Source: Coriobacteriales bacterium (lineage in GTDB: Bacteria > Actinomycetota > Coriobacteriia > Coriobacteriales > UBA8131). Taken from it: DNA of 6,619 bases. The stretch is taken from NCBI GenBank assembly GCA_031272005.1, contig JAISUQ010000140.1:1-6619 (forward strand), given 5' to 3'. The notes beneath the pieces were generated by a model. The model was not told the origin of the DNA. It saw nothing but the letters and a program-made list of their open reading frames with translations, and made no database searches. Made by a program: the position numbers and the translations under genes. Numbering within the stretch: position 1 is the first letter of the stretch; every line of letters starts with the position of its first letter. Positions 1 to 5,022 of the stretch are shown here, piece by piece.

Positions 1-773
1 GCTACGCAGATTCCAAGATCACCGAGCTCTATGAGGTCAAGCAACCCAGCCGCCTGAGCGTGGAGGTACCGGCGGAGCCTCTGGAGTACGACGCTGCTGC
101 GGAATTCGCCAGCGATGACGAGCTGGATCGACTGATACTTTCGGTGTTGGGCAGCGAGCAGCAGCCGGCTGCCGCCGCCGACGCCAGCGGGCCGCGGATT
201 GAGGTACTCTCTGAGGCCGGGGTGTCCGGTGCGAAGGTTGCTGCAGGTGCGGCGGGCGTGGTTGATGCGACTGGTGCTCCTGATGCGACTGATGCCACGG
301 CCTCGGCAGATGCCATGATGGCCAGCGGCGCAATTGCCGGCATTAACGCCGTCTCCGGCGAACCCGTCTCACAGCAGGTCGGCGATGCTGTGGCAACCGC
401 GCAGGCCGACGAGCCAGCCACCGCCCAGGCCGAGCCGATCACCGCCCAGGCGGCTTTGGAAGAGGCCATGGACTTCACGGATTCGATGATCCAGCAGGTC
501 CTGAACTCCCTGCATCAACAGGCCGCGCAGGCGGCAGCCGAAGCCGTGGTAGCCCAACAGAATGCCATTCAGGAGCGGATTATCAAGACTTTGCAACAGA
601 CCACCGGCTCCTTCAGCGCCCAGAGCGTCAACGCCCAGAGCGAATACCGGGGCCGGCACTACAAGCCCGGCGCGCTGGAGAATGCCGACAACGAAGAGCC
701 CCGTCTGTGGGCCGTGCCGCCGATGAAGCACGCCCGCATCAGCATCTCCCAGCAGTTCGAGAAGGTGGGTTAG
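1..773 (+). CDS. Ala/Gln-rich hypothetical protein, 3' part only
   Basis: The reading frame is open from the left edge (first full codon at position 3) to a TAG at 771-773, giving 256 visible residues; the true start lies outside the window. I do not recognise the family. The visible part starts with a mixed segment (YADSKITELYEV, then an acidic stretch near residues 28-50). A low-complexity Ala/Thr/Asp linker follows (about 55-150) with DAT and TAQA repeats. Next is a predicted long helix rich in Ala, Gln and hydrophobic residues (about 157-199, possibly coiled coil). The polar, arginine-containing tail is less repetitive and could be a conserved terminal motif. No membrane segment is visible. 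The stop codon overlaps that of gltX on the other strand. Coding status is supported by the uninterrupted frame and by protein-level repeats kept in frame. The role is unknown; a structural or scaffold protein is possible but only a guess. Confidence 0.7.
   Translation, partial: YADSKITELYEVKQPSRLSVEVPAEPLEYDAAAEFASDDELDRLILSVLGSEQQPAAAADASGPRIEVLSEAGVSGAKVAAGAAGVVDATGAPDATDATASADAMMASGAIAGINAVSGEPVSQQVGDAVATAQADEPATAQAEPITAQAALEEAMDFTDSMIQQVLNSLHQQAAQAAAEAVVAQQNAIQERIIKTLQQTTGSFSAQSVNAQSEYRGRHYKPGALENADNEEPRLWAVPPMKHARISISQQFEKVG
396..458 (+). repeat. In-frame TAQA-encoding short tandem repeat
   Basis: Three diverged copies of an ACCGCxCAGGC core begin at 396, 420 and 441 (units of 24 and 21 nt, third copy partial). 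They encode TAQADEPA, TAQAEPI and TAQAALE. Unit length changes by whole codons, so the repeat is maintained within the reading frame of the Ala-rich protein. It marks the linker just before the predicted helix. Confidence 0.6.
617..642 (+). repeat. 11-bp direct repeat, 15-bp period
   Basis: CGCCCAGAGCG occurs at 617-627 and again at 632-642, exactly 15 bp apart. It encodes the duplicated AQSVN/AQSEY peptide just before the basic tail of the Ala-rich protein. It looks like a small in-frame duplication. Confidence 0.6.
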
Positions 774-2305
774 GGCAGCGGTTGCCCGCCAGCCGCACTA
801 AGGTCGAGTGCTTCGCGCAGGCGGCTGAGGGTGTTTTCCCGGCTGAGCAGGGCAATCGACTCAAACAGCGGCGGCGAGACCATATTGCCGCAGATAGCCA
901 CCCGCACCGCCTGAAAGACGACTTTCGGTTTTAACCCCAGGCGCTCCGGCAACAGACGGAGCGCCTGTTCTATGGAGTGGCAATCCCAGGTCAGATCAGC
1001 GGCGCCCAGCGCTTCAGTGGCTGCGGCCAGACAATCATGAGCGGTACTGGTGCGCAGGCATTTCTCCACCGAAGCCTCGTCGAGGGCGACCTTGGGGCCG
1101 CTGAACAGATAGGCAATCATCGGGCAGACGTCGGCCAGGACCTTGACGCGTTCGGCGACCAGAGGGTAGATGGACTCGTACCACGGGCGCCAGGCGGCGA
1201 CATCCGCCGCAACGCCATCGGCGTCGGCCACCGCTCCGCTGCGGGTAAAGCCGTAGTCTTGCAGGTAGGGGAGCAGGGCGTTGATGAAGCAGCTGGCACC
1301 CATCTGCTTGATGTACTCGCTGTTGATCCAGGCCAGTTTGGCCTCGTCAAAGACGGCCGGATTGCGCGAAACCCGCTCCAGAGAGAAGTTCTCGCACAGC
1401 TTCTGGGCTGTGAGCAAAGTAGTCTCGCCGTCCAGCGACCAGCCCAGCAACGCCAGGTAGTTCAGCAGCGCCTGGGGGAAGTAACCCTCCTCCTCAAAGG
1501 CTTCCACGCTGGTGGCGCCATGGCGTTTGGAGAGCCGCTTGCCATCTCCGCCGAGAATCATCGACAGGTGAGCGAAGCGTGGCGGCTGGATACCCAACGC
1601 CTCGTAGACCAGAATCTGTTTGGGGGTGTTGGAGAGGTGATCATCGCCGCGGATGACGTGGCTGATCTGCATCAACGCGTCATCCACGCAGACCACGAAG
1701 TTGTAGGTGGGGGTGCCATCCGAGCGGAACAGTACAAAGTCGTCGAGCTGATCGATGGGGAAGGTGGTGGTGCCAAAGACCTCATCCTCAAAGCTGACCG
1801 GGCCGTGATCAAGGGGGATCTTCAACCGCCAGGTGTGCGGCTCTCCCAATTTGAGCCGCTCGGCGACCTCATCAGCGGGCAGATCGCGGCAGGAGCGGTC
1901 GTAGCCGATATTGCTCTTGCCGGCGGCCAAAGCGGCCTCGCGGCGCTCCTCCAGCTCCTCTGGTGAGCAGAAGCAGGGGTAGACGGCGCCTTTGGCCTGC
2001 AGCTGCTCCAGAGCCTGGCGGTAGAACTCAAAGCGCTCGGTTTGCAGATAGGGGCCGTATTGGCCGCCGACTTCCGGGCCCTCATCCCAATCCAGCCCCA
2101 GCCAGCGCAGCGAGCGCAGAATCTGGGCGGTGTTCTCCACAGTGGAGCGCTCCGGGTCGGTATCCTCGATGCGTAAGATGAAACTGCCACCCTGGCGGCG
2201 GGCAAAAGCCCAGTTATAGATGGCCGTCCGGGCGCCACCGATATGCAGGTGGCCGGTCGGCGATGGCGCGAAACGTACTCGCACCGCTTGGTTTTGCTCA
2301 GTCAT
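770..2305 (-). CDS. gltX: Glutamate--tRNA ligase (glutamyl-tRNA synthetase, class I)
   Basis: This cytoplasmic enzyme charges tRNA-Glu with glutamate using ATP; in many Gram-positive bacteria it also charges tRNA-Gln for later amidation. The 511-residue product is complete and of normal bacterial length. The Rossmann catalytic domain opens with PSPTGHLHIGG (residues 14-24, HIGH motif). RGDDH at 219-223 and KRLSK at 256-260 (KMSKS variant) complete the class I signature. C111-x-C113 with Y135-x3-C139 resembles the zinc-binding insert of some GluRS proteins. The remaining C-terminal part is the helical anticodon-binding region. ATG at 2305 is chosen because the catalytic domain starts within ten residues. 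No strong ribosome binding site lies at normal distance: GGGA is 11 nt upstream and AAGGA is 17 nt upstream. I see no T-box leader. The TAA at 770-772 overlaps the opposing gene's stop. The archaeal-type or GlnRS assignment is unlikely given the motifs and length. Confidence 0.97.
   Translation of the reverse strand: MTEQNQAVRVRFAPSPTGHLHIGGARTAIYNWAFARRQGGSFILRIEDTDPERSTVENTAQILRSLRWLGLDWDEGPEVGGQYGPYLQTERFEFYRQALEQLQAKGAVYPCFCSPEELEERREAALAAGKSNIGYDRSCRDLPADEVAERLKLGEPHTWRLKIPLDHGPVSFEDEVFGTTTFPIDQLDDFVLFRSDGTPTYNFVVCVDDALMQISHVIRGDDHLSNTPKQILVYEALGIQPPRFAHLSMILGGDGKRLSKRHGATSVEAFEEEGYFPQALLNYLALLGWSLDGETTLLTAQKLCENFSLERVSRNPAVFDEAKLAWINSEYIKQMGASCFINALLPYLQDYGFTRSGAVADADGVAADVAAWRPWYESIYPLVAERVKVLADVCPMIAYLFSGPKVALDEASVEKCLRTSTAHDCLAAATEALGAADLTWDCHSIEQALRLLPERLGLKPKVVFQAVRVAICGNMVSPPLFESIALLSRENTLSRLREALDLSAAGGQPLP
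773..787. other. Small hairpin at the convergent gene junction
   Basis: GGGCA (773-777) and TGCCC (783-787) form a perfect 5-bp stem with a 5-nt loop, directly at the overlapping stop codons of the Ala-rich gene and gltX. Neither strand has a T run after the stem, so it is not a convincing intrinsic terminator. It is the only inverted repeat I noticed at this junction. Confidence 0.3.
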
Positions 2306-2447
2306 TGTCCGCTACATCCCAATCCTTGTGGAAGCCCTGATGCGATCTCAAGGGTTCTTCCCTGCAAAATGCGCAAGCAGTAAGTATACAACTGTTGCCA
2401 GCGGAGTGGGGAGGCATTATTGGGCAGACGATCATTGAACTGGCGGC

Positions 2448-2473
2448 AATATTGGACAATATTGGATAATATT
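2448..2473. repeat. Three AATATT words phased at exactly 10 bp
   Basis: AATATT occurs at 2448-2453, 2458-2463 and 2468-2473. The first two are followed by GGAC and GGAT, so this is a 10-bp tandem repeat with a diverged third unit. One-turn spacing puts the A/T words on the same helix face, as in bent DNA or an array of small protein sites. Confidence 0.6.
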
Positions 2474-2513
2474 AAACATAACCACATAGTTATGCGAGCA
2501 AAATGTTTAATAT
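2469..2513. repeat. 11-bp perfect inverted repeat
   Basis: ATATTAAACAT (2469-2479) is the exact reverse complement of ATGTTTAATAT (2503-2513), with 23 nt between. The stem is A/T-rich and would be weak as RNA, so a DNA-binding dimer site or pair of sites is at least as likely as a hairpin. The left arm shares its first bases with the third AATATT word. Confidence 0.6.
2477..2494. promoter_or_regulatory. Candidate Crp/Fnr-type operator (CATAAC-N6-GTTATG)
   Basis: A perfect 6-bp inverted repeat, CATAAC (2477-2482) and GTTATG (2489-2494), is separated by CACATA. The overall geometry (half-sites around a 6-bp centre) matches dimeric Crp/Fnr-family sites such as TGTGA-N6-TCACA. A Crp/Fnr-family gene lies about 1.5 kb upstream on the same strand. 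That the regulator binds here is inference. Confidence 0.35.
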
Positions 2514-2526
2514 AGAGCAATAATGT
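2496..2526. repeat. Imperfect direct repeat GAGCAA...ATGT
   Basis: GAGCAA followed by ATGT occurs at 2496-2506 and again, with one extra base, from 2515 to about 2524. The starts are 19 bp apart. The first copy overlaps the right arm of the 11-bp inverted repeat. No function is assigned. Confidence 0.4.
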
Positions 2527-2544
2527 GGAGAATTCCGGAACTGG

Positions 2545-2575
2545 CGCCTGGCTTCTGCGGCTTCAGGTTCAGGCG
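2545..2575 (-). terminator. Weak hairpin at the end of the ATP-grasp gene
   Basis: CGCCTG (2545-2550) and CAGGCG (2570-2575) form a 6-bp inverted repeat that spans the stop codon at 2569-2571. A short inner CTG/CAG pairing is possible. On the minus strand the stem is followed by CCAGTTCCGG, not by a T run, so intrinsic termination is doubtful. It could slow transcription or be chance in GC-rich DNA. Confidence 0.25.
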
Positions 2576-3987
2576 AAGTCACGGGTGCGCAGGTGCAGGC
2601 CAGCCGCAGGGTCATAGGCGGCCAGCAGGGTGGGCACGGTGATGCCGCCGGCGAATCCGGCAATCAGGCCGCTCTGGCCGGCGCGGACGTACAGGCCACT
2701 GAGGCGGCCGTTGTAAAGATACAGACCGGTCAGGAGGTTCCAGGGCTCCAGCTGGGCCGGGTCCAGGCCAATCGGCGTCAGACGGGTGTTGGGCACAGGC
2801 TGTTGCGCGGCATAGTTCTGGGCGATGTAGTTGGTGTTGGCCAGCTCGTCAATCAGTGTGGCCCAGCTGTCGGTCGTGTAATCGCGGCCAGCATGGACGC
2901 CCTTGGCAGCATAGCCGTCCTCCGGTTTGATGATCCAGTGGTTCTTGTCCTCCTTGACAGCCTCCAGGTCGATGAAGCGCTCGGCCAGCAGTGTGGTGTA
3001 GGGGACATGCTGGCGGATGAAATCCTGCTCGGCATCACTTAACAGGGCCATGGTCTCCGGGCGGTGCAGCACGGCAAAGACCCGCTTGCTGTGGGCGACG
3101 TGCGTGTTGAAGCCGCCAATCATCGTGACGGCCTGCTGTTCGACGGCGTGGAGCAGGGCGTGGGCACCACAACAATCCGGTGAGCGGCTGAGCAGCTCGG
3201 CCAGGATCTCGCCGCTGACCGCCCGGCGATAGATGGCGTCGATGCGCTGTGGCCTGTTGTAGCCGGGCGCCTGGGGGTTGAGGTCGGAGCCGTAGAGCAC
3301 CCCGTCGCGCCATTGCAGGCTGGGGATGTCGCAGACCAGGCAGTTCAAGCCGCGTGCGGCAAAGCGCTGCCTGAACTGCTCAAATTCGTACAGCGTGCCG
3401 CTGGCGGCGTAATCCACGATGGCCACAGTCGGGTTGCTGAGCGCCTGCTCGCTGCCGGCATAGATGCCCAAGAACCCGTCCACCCAGTTGTCGAACAGCT
3501 CCTGGGGTTGCAGTAGCAGCTGCGTCGCGGCAAGCTGGCAGGTTGCCGAGCGGCTCAGTGCATTGGCGCCCTCCCGATCCTCGTTCATGGCGCTGGTGCC
3601 GTCGGTGTTGAACTCGCAGAACTGGAAGTCCATGGTTGCCAGGTCTAAGAAGATGTCGGCCCGCATAATCGGGATGATGCTGTCGTAGCCGGTGGGCAGG
3701 CAGATCAACCGCTCCAGCAAAGGAGCAAAGCCGAACAGCTGGCGATATTGGGCATCGCGCTGGTAGAGACGGGTGACTTTGGAGAGAATCGAGTAAGTGG
3801 TGCTGGCCACAGTGTCCAGCACCAGGAGTTGCTCCATGTCGCATATCCGGGGCAGTGCGGCGATGCCGATGACCTCGTCATGGTAGATGGCTGTGGAGTT
3901 ATCCAGATACTCCTGCGCAGCCTGCCGCCCGGCGACATCGCCGCCCAAAGACAGGAACAACTGCCGGTATGCCTCCTGATAATCCAT
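2569..3987 (-). CDS. Glutathionylspermidine synthase-like, circularly permuted ATP-grasp ligase
   Basis: The 472-residue protein resembles the synthetase half of glutathionylspermidine synthase and related circularly permuted ATP-grasp ligases, which join a carboxylate to an amine using ATP. Visible features are FCEFNTDGTSAMNE (residues 123-136), typical of this family's acidic/amide site, then IDAIYRR (249-255), the nucleotide-binding WIIKPEDGYAAKGV (351-364), and LTGLYLYNGRLSGLYVRAGQ (419-438). The N-terminal CHAP amidase domain of bifunctional E. coli Gss is absent. No signal peptide or membrane segment is seen, so it should be cytoplasmic. The start follows the Crp/Fnr gene by 35 nt on the same strand, suggesting an operon. 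ATG at 3987 has no clear ribosome binding site; an AGGAGG lies inside the gene at 3972-3977, 11 nt before an in-frame TTG at codon 10. The substrates are unknown; glutathione and spermidine should not be assumed. Confidence 0.8.
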   Translation of the reverse strand: MDYQEAYRQLFLSLGGDVAGRQAAQEYLDNSTAIYHDEVIGIAALPRICDMEQLLVLDTVASTTYSILSKVTRLYQRDAQYRQLFGFAPLLERLICLPTGYDSIIPIMRADIFLDLATMDFQFCEFNTDGTSAMNEDREGANALSRSATCQLAATQLLLQPQELFDNWVDGFLGIYAGSEQALSNPTVAIVDYAASGTLYEFEQFRQRFAARGLNCLVCDIPSLQWRDGVLYGSDLNPQAPGYNRPQRIDAIYRRAVSGEILAELLSRSPDCCGAHALLHAVEQQAVTMIGGFNTHVAHSKRVFAVLHRPETMALLSDAEQDFIRQHVPYTTLLAERFIDLEAVKEDKNHWIIKPEDGYAAKGVHAGRDYTTDSWATLIDELANTNYIAQNYAAQQPVPNTRLTPIGLDPAQLEPWNLLTGLYLYNGRLSGLYVRAGQSGLIAGFAGGITVPTLLAAYDPAAGLHLRTRDFA

Positions 3988-4022
3988 GACAAGATTCTAC
4001 CACGGATTCTGGTGTGGGCTGA

Positions 4023-4703
4023 TTATAGCAGGCGGAAGTTGCGGCCCTGCATTTCGATGGTGCCGGCCCGTTGGAGCTTGTTCAACTCGGTGGAGAGGGT
4101 GGTGCGGTCGACGCTCAGGTAGTTGGCCATCTCCTGACGGTCCATGCCGACGTCAAAGAAGTCGCCTTTGCTGCGCGAACCGACCAACTCCAGAAAGGCG
4201 ATGATGCGGTCCTGGGATTTGTAGCGGGCCAGTACGCAGGCTTTATTCATGTTGCGGATGCTGTCGTCGGCGACGACTTTAGCCAGGTTGAGCAGAATCG
4301 TCTCGCGCACATCCCTGTGGAGCTTATCCGATTTGAGTATCTGTTTGAAGCTCAGACTGACATATGAACCTTCCATGCTGGATTTGATTGTAAATGGTGA
4401 AGTGTGTTTATGCGACAGTACACCCTCCAGGGCGATTGGTTGTCCGGGGTCGTAATAACAGACCAGCTGGTCCTTGCAGCTGATGGTATTGCGATAGCAA
4501 ATCAGCCGCCCGGAACGCAGGATGAACAAATCGACAAACGGATCGTCCTGAGTCCAGAGGATATCATCTTCATTGAAGGCAGCTTCCTGCGGTCGGCAAT
4601 TGCGCAGGATGCTGACTAGTTCGGCGTCCTTCAACCCCTTGAAGATTCCCGATGAACGCAGCGGCCAGCGGAATCTGTCGAGTAGTTTTACATTCGTATC
4701 CAT
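4023..4703 (-). CDS. Crp/Fnr-family transcriptional regulator
   Basis: The product has 226 residues from ATG at 4703; an in-frame TTG at 4712 would add three. It is a normal length for Crp/Fnr proteins, which bind DNA as dimers after sensing a small ligand or redox signal. The N-terminal effector domain covers about residues 18-115 (GIFKGLKDAEL, then a beta-roll with FILRSGRLICY). A dimerisation helix follows (about 125-150). The C-terminal winged helix is at about 182-226, with DRQEMANYLSVDRTTLSTELNKL as the helix-turn-helix. The phosphate-binding Arg-Ser of cAMP-bound CRP is not evident in PIALEGVLSHKHTSPFTIKS, so cAMP is unlikely. Five cysteines are present (36, 69, 76, 82, 156), but the N-terminal Fnr iron-sulfur cluster pattern is not. 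It is probably co-transcribed with the ATP-grasp gene and divergent from the secreted protein, so both are plausible targets. The effector is unknown. Confidence 0.9.
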   Translation of the reverse strand: MDTNVKLLDRFRWPLRSSGIFKGLKDAELVSILRNCRPQEAAFNEDDILWTQDDPFVDLFILRSGRLICYRNTISCKDQLVCYYDPGQPIALEGVLSHKHTSPFTIKSSMEGSYVSLSFKQILKSDKLHRDVRETILLNLAKVVADDSIRNMNKACVLARYKSQDRIIAFLELVGSRSKGDFFDVGMDRQEMANYLSVDRTTLSTELNKLQRAGTIEMQGRNFRLL

Positions 4704-4721
4704 GGCAACCAAATCTCATGA

Positions 4722-4747
4722 TAAACAGCTGTCTAACAGTATAAACT
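4722..4747. repeat. Repeated TAAACAG-like words near the regulator start
   Basis: TAAACAG (4722-4728), TAACAG (4734-4739) and TAAAC (4742-4746) follow one another at 12- and 8-bp steps, just upstream of the Crp/Fnr gene. The same TAAACAG word recurs at 4983-4989 in the leader of the divergent gene. They could be half-sites for autoregulation; this is inference. Confidence 0.3.
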
Positions 4748-4749
4748 GA

Positions 4750-4755
4750 ATTATA
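4750..4755 (-). promoter_or_regulatory. Possible -10 element for the Crp/Fnr gene
   Basis: The minus strand reads TATAAT here, about 47 nt upstream of the ATG at 4703. The hexamer 17 bp further upstream is a poor -35 (AAATAT). An alternative pair is TTTACA (4759-4764) with TATACT (4738-4743), but its spacer is only 15 bp. The promoter is probably in this stretch, but its exact position is uncertain and may depend on an activator. Confidence 0.35.
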
Positions 4756-4794
4756 TAGTGTAAAGGCCGACAATATTTACTATCAGTTAGGAAG

Positions 4795-4903
4795 GGCGCG
4801 ATGAATTGCGCCGCTACGGATTTACCGTAGTTGGAATCAATCAAGTGCTCCCTGATAGGCACTCTGAATCCTATGCGGGAAGTGGCGGCTTGATATTGCC
4901 GTC
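4795..4903. other. Cluster of four short hairpins, possible structured RNA
   Basis: Four inverted repeats lie in about 110 bp. They are GGCGC/GCGCC (4795-4799 with 4808-4812), CTACGG/CCGTAG (4814-4819 with 4825-4830), AGTGC/GCACT (4844-4848 with 4859-4863), and GGCGGC/GCCGTC (4884-4889 with 4898-4903, one G-T pair). Loops are 5-10 nt. The best promoter for the plus gene starts after the last hairpin, so this is not in that gene's main leader. It could be a small RNA or the leader of a longer Crp/Fnr transcript. I could not match it to a riboswitch class I know. Confidence 0.35.
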
Positions 4904-4916
4904 CAAAAAATGTCTG

Positions 4917-4945
4917 TTGAATTGGAGTTGAAATCGCGTTATAAT
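4917..4945 (+). promoter_or_regulatory. Near-consensus housekeeping promoter for the secreted protein gene
   Basis: TTGAAT (-35, 4917-4922) and TATAAT (-10, 4940-4945) are separated by the optimal 17 bp. Transcription should start near 4952, giving a leader of about 70 nt before the ATG at 5023. The match is strong enough to expect substantial expression without an activator, unless it is repressed. Confidence 0.8.
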
Positions 4946-4979
4946 TCTAGCAGCAGTATTATTAGAGCAGGGAAATAAT

Positions 4980-4997
4980 TGTTAAACAGAATGTTAA
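4980..4997. promoter_or_regulatory. TGTTAA direct repeat, possible regulator site
   Basis: TGTTAA occurs at 4980-4985 and 4992-4997, 12 bp apart. The stretch between 4982 and 4997 also reads as an imperfect palindrome, TTAAACA then TGTTAA, resembling A/T-rich Crp/Fnr-family sites. It lies downstream of the predicted transcription start, where a bound regulator would repress. Confidence 0.3.
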
Positions 4998-5010
4998 TTT
5001 AAGAGAGCGT

Positions 5011-5017
5011 GGAGGAG
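5011..5017 (+). promoter_or_regulatory. Strong ribosome binding site (GGAGGAG)
   Basis: GGAGGAG ends 5 nt before the ATG at 5023. It fixes the start of the secreted protein, and the signal peptide that follows immediately agrees with it. It is the best ribosome binding site in the window. Confidence 0.85.
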
Positions 5018-5022
5018 CCAAA

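Larger units (their letters stand above)
2306..2568. other. AT-rich spacer upstream of gltX
   Basis: This 263-bp spacer lies between the end of the ATP-grasp gene and the start of gltX, both on the minus strand. Its centre (about 2445-2525) is much more AT-rich than the surrounding genes and contains phased AATATT words, inverted repeats and a direct repeat, listed separately. A TATACT hexamer on the minus strand (2383-2388) could be a -10 element for gltX, but no good -35 sits 17 bp upstream (CCCCAC there). No T-box specifier or AGGGTGG-type antiterminator motif was found. The region most likely carries the gltX promoter and a regulator site. Confidence 0.5.
4713..5022. other. Divergent intergenic region with promoters and hairpins
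   Basis: This 310-bp region separates the Crp/Fnr gene (minus) from the secreted protein gene (plus). From left to right it holds an AT-rich stretch that should contain the regulator's promoter (4720-4785), a cluster of four short hairpins (4795-4903), an A6 run (4905-4910), a near-consensus promoter for the plus gene (4917-4945) and an A/T-rich leader with repeated TGTTAA words. No reading frame with a ribosome binding site was found in it. Confidence 0.7.

Noticed and set aside
977..1966. 329-codon open frame on the plus strand inside gltX
   Set aside because: It is the complement of a clear GluRS with all class I motifs. No ribosome site or recognisable domain supports it.
2302..2520. 72-codon minus-strand frame ending in an ATGA overlap with the gltX start
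   Set aside because: The overlap resembles translational coupling, but the frame starts with TTG, has no ribosome site, and runs through the AT-rich repeats. Its predicted peptide has no recognisable features.
2306..2568. T-box riboswitch upstream of gltX
   Set aside because: T-box leaders are common before Gram-positive aminoacyl-tRNA synthetase genes, but I find no AGGGTGG-type antiterminator motif and no terminator hairpin with a T run.
4844..4890. Possible TPP riboswitch, because CCTGAT and GCGGGAAGTGG resemble its 3' conserved part
   Set aside because: The CTGAGA element and the correct spacing are absent, the segment lies upstream of the predicted promoter, and neither flanking gene is related to thiamine.
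4884..4910. Hairpin plus A6 run as an intrinsic terminator
   Set aside because: On the plus strand the stem is followed by A, not T. On the minus strand the T run comes before the stem. Neither orientation fits.
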